Part shown: one piece after another, positions 6,550 to 7,597 of the stretch
How the letters are laid out: each line of letters begins with the position of its first letter
Numbering within the stretch: position 1 is the stretch's first letter
DNA from: Fibrobacterota bacterium
GTDB lineage: Bacteria > Fibrobacterota > Chitinivibrionia > Chitinivibrionales > JANQEN01
DNA: 7,597 nucleotides
Direction of reading: 5' to 3'
Assembly (NCBI GenBank): GCA_030619215.1
Contig: JAUXBV010000143.1
Span: forward strand, 1 to 7,597
Position numbers and translations under genes: made by a program
The notes under the pieces: generated by a model
What the model saw: the letters and a program-made list of their open reading frames with translations, nothing else
What the model was told of the DNA's origin: nothing
Database searches by the model: none

Positions 6550-7490
6550 GGAGAACAGGATTAATTATTATAGTAGTTTTAGCGTTTGTCGTAATTAGTT
6601 CATCGGTATACACCATTGATGAAACAGAGCAGGTAGTGGTAACAATGTTCGGTAAAGCTGTTGGGAAACCGATCGTTGAACCCGGACTGAAATGGAAATT
6701 GCCGGTTGTACATCGTATTAATAAATTTAAGAAGAATCTTTTAGAGTGGGATGGTGATAAGGGGCAGGTGCCAACAAAAGATAAAACGTTTATCTGGGTT
6801 GATATATTTGCAAGGTGGCGGATAAAAGATGCTCTTCTATTTTTTGAAAAAGTTCACGATGAGCAGGGTGCACACCGGAAACTTGATGATATTATTGATG
6901 CAGCAGTTCGAAATTTAATCACCTCTAATAACCTAATAGAAGCTGTTAGAAATACGAACAGGGAAATGGAAATTGAAGAAGAAGAGGAGGACAGTTTCCT
7001 CGACTCAACAACAATTATTTTGGAGATGGGACGCTCTCGTATGTGTCAAGCCGTATTAAAGCAAAGCCAGCCAAAACTGGCGAATTTTGGCATTGAGTTG
7101 GTTGACGTAAGGTTTAAACGTATCAACTATGTTGATGATGTTTTACGGAAAGTATATGAGAGAATGATAGCGGAGAGAAGGCAGATAGCGGAGAAGTACC
7201 GCTCAGAGGGGCGTGGTGAAAGCTCGAAAATTATTGGTGAAAAGGAAAAAGAACTCAAGCGGATAACGTCAGAAGCATATAGGAAAGCACAAATTGTTAA
7301 AGGAATGGCTGATGCAAAAGCTACTAAAATATATGCAGCTGCTTATAATAGAGATCCGGAGTTTTACTCCTTTCTAAAGACGCTCGATCTTTACAAAAAA
7401 TCCTTTGACAGCACTAATACTGTTATAATGTCAACCAAAAACAATGATTTTTTGAAATATTTCAAGCAGTACTCACCGGGTAAGAGATAG
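6546..7490 (+). CDS. hflC: HflC, SPFH-domain membrane protein (FtsH modulator subunit)
   Basis: HflC is the partner of HflK in the membrane cage around FtsH. The 314-residue protein has an N-terminal membrane helix (about 4-23, TGLIIIVVLAFVVISSSVYT), then the SPFH start VYTIDETEQVVVTMFGKAVG and EPGLKWKLPVVHRI. The hallmark KVYERMIAERRQIAEKYRSE (202-221) is followed by EGRGESSKIIGEKEKELKRI, DAKATKIYAAAYNRDPEFYS and a C-terminal VIMSTKNNDFLKYFKQY, all aligning in order with E. coli HflC (compare RMRAEREAVARRHRSQGQ and DPDFYAFIRSL). An acidic patch EIEEEEEDS (142-150) lies in the mid-protein region where E. coli HflC is also variable and acidic. Its ATG overlaps the hflK stop as ATGA, implying translational coupling, and the length is near the E. 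coli 334. No clear intrinsic terminator follows; the repeat hairpin at 7535 may serve. No ftsH is nearby, so its partner protease is presumably encoded elsewhere. Confidence 0.94.
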   Translation: MRRTGLIIIVVLAFVVISSSVYTIDETEQVVVTMFGKAVGKPIVEPGLKWKLPVVHRINKFKKNLLEWDGDKGQVPTKDKTFIWVDIFARWRIKDALLFFEKVHDEQGAHRKLDDIIDAAVRNLITSNNLIEAVRNTNREMEIEEEEEDSFLDSTTIILEMGRSRMCQAVLKQSQPKLANFGIELVDVRFKRINYVDDVLRKVYERMIAERRQIAEKYRSEGRGESSKIIGEKEKELKRITSEAYRKAQIVKGMADAKATKIYAAAYNRDPEFYSFLKTLDLYKKSFDSTNTVIMSTKNNDFLKYFKQYSPGKR

Positions 7491-7534
7491 TATTTTTTCG
7501 TAACTATTCAGGTGATGTGACTTTCTCAGTGTCA

Positions 7535-7597
7535 TTGCGAGCGAAGCGTAGCAATCTCATTTCTTAGACCTAGGAGACTGTTTCGCTTCGCTCGCAA
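7535..7597 (+). repeat. Dispersed-type inverted repeat (long hairpin), truncated at window end
   Basis: The left arm 7535-7558 and right arm 7574-7597 pair over 24 positions with 21 matches, 14 of them contiguous (TTGCGAGCGAAGCG), around a 15-nt loop. GTCA at 7531 precedes the left arm, and the right arm breaks off at CTCGCAA, so the full element probably ends in TGAC beyond the window. Many bacterial draft genomes and metagenome bins carry such GTCATTGCGAGCGAAGCGAAGC-type intergenic palindromes in many copies. It is not a coding or tRNA structure. It could also end transcription of hflKC, though without a T-tract. Confidence 0.8.

Noticed and set aside
7535..7597. Intrinsic terminator or tRNA-like structure after hflC
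   Set aside because: The hairpin has no following T-tract within the window and no cloverleaf features; its sequence fits a dispersed intergenic palindrome better.

Overview
The window reads as bacterial and Gram-negative, probably a metagenomic contig. All genes are on the + strand. The sequence appears to hold DNA of two origins. Positions 1 to about 1145 are the middle of an AcrB-type RND efflux pump gene that is already open at the left edge; its AT-rich codon use and wording resemble Campylobacterota pumps (an impression from memory, not a search). At about 1137-1150 the frame passes, without a stop, into an unrelated protein with helical TPR-like repeats, four DUF5011 Ig-like domains and a C-terminal two-helix membrane hairpin. 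The resulting long ORF is best read as two truncated genes joined by an assembly/amplification chimera or a rearrangement.

The rest looks like one genome. After an AT-rich gap with a promoter and a strong Shine-Dalgarno, a 726-residue putative lipoprotein (3108-5288) carries six more DUF5011 domains and a C-terminal beta-rich module of a kind common in secreted proteins of the Fibrobacterota/Bacteroidota (FCB) group. It ends in a textbook intrinsic terminator (5315-5343). A second gap contains a perfect 16-bp palindrome overlapping a plausible -35 box, followed by a two-gene operon for the SPFH proteins HflK (5551-6549) and HflC (6546-7490), joined by an ATGA overlap. In characterised bacteria HflK and HflC form a large membrane cage around the FtsH protease; FtsH is not encoded here.

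The last ~65 bases begin a long hairpin of the dispersed 'GTCATTGCGAGCGAAGCG' kind, cut off by the window edge. Contigs often break at such repeats.

Functionally the right part combines cell-surface or envelope proteins built from Ig-like repeats (probably adhesive or structural, inferred) with a housekeeping membrane-quality-control operon. No CRISPR array, tRNA, rRNA, transposase or obvious new defence system was seen. The points most worth a second look are the chimeric junction, the tandem DUF5011 arrays in neighbouring genes and the operator-like palindrome before hflK.
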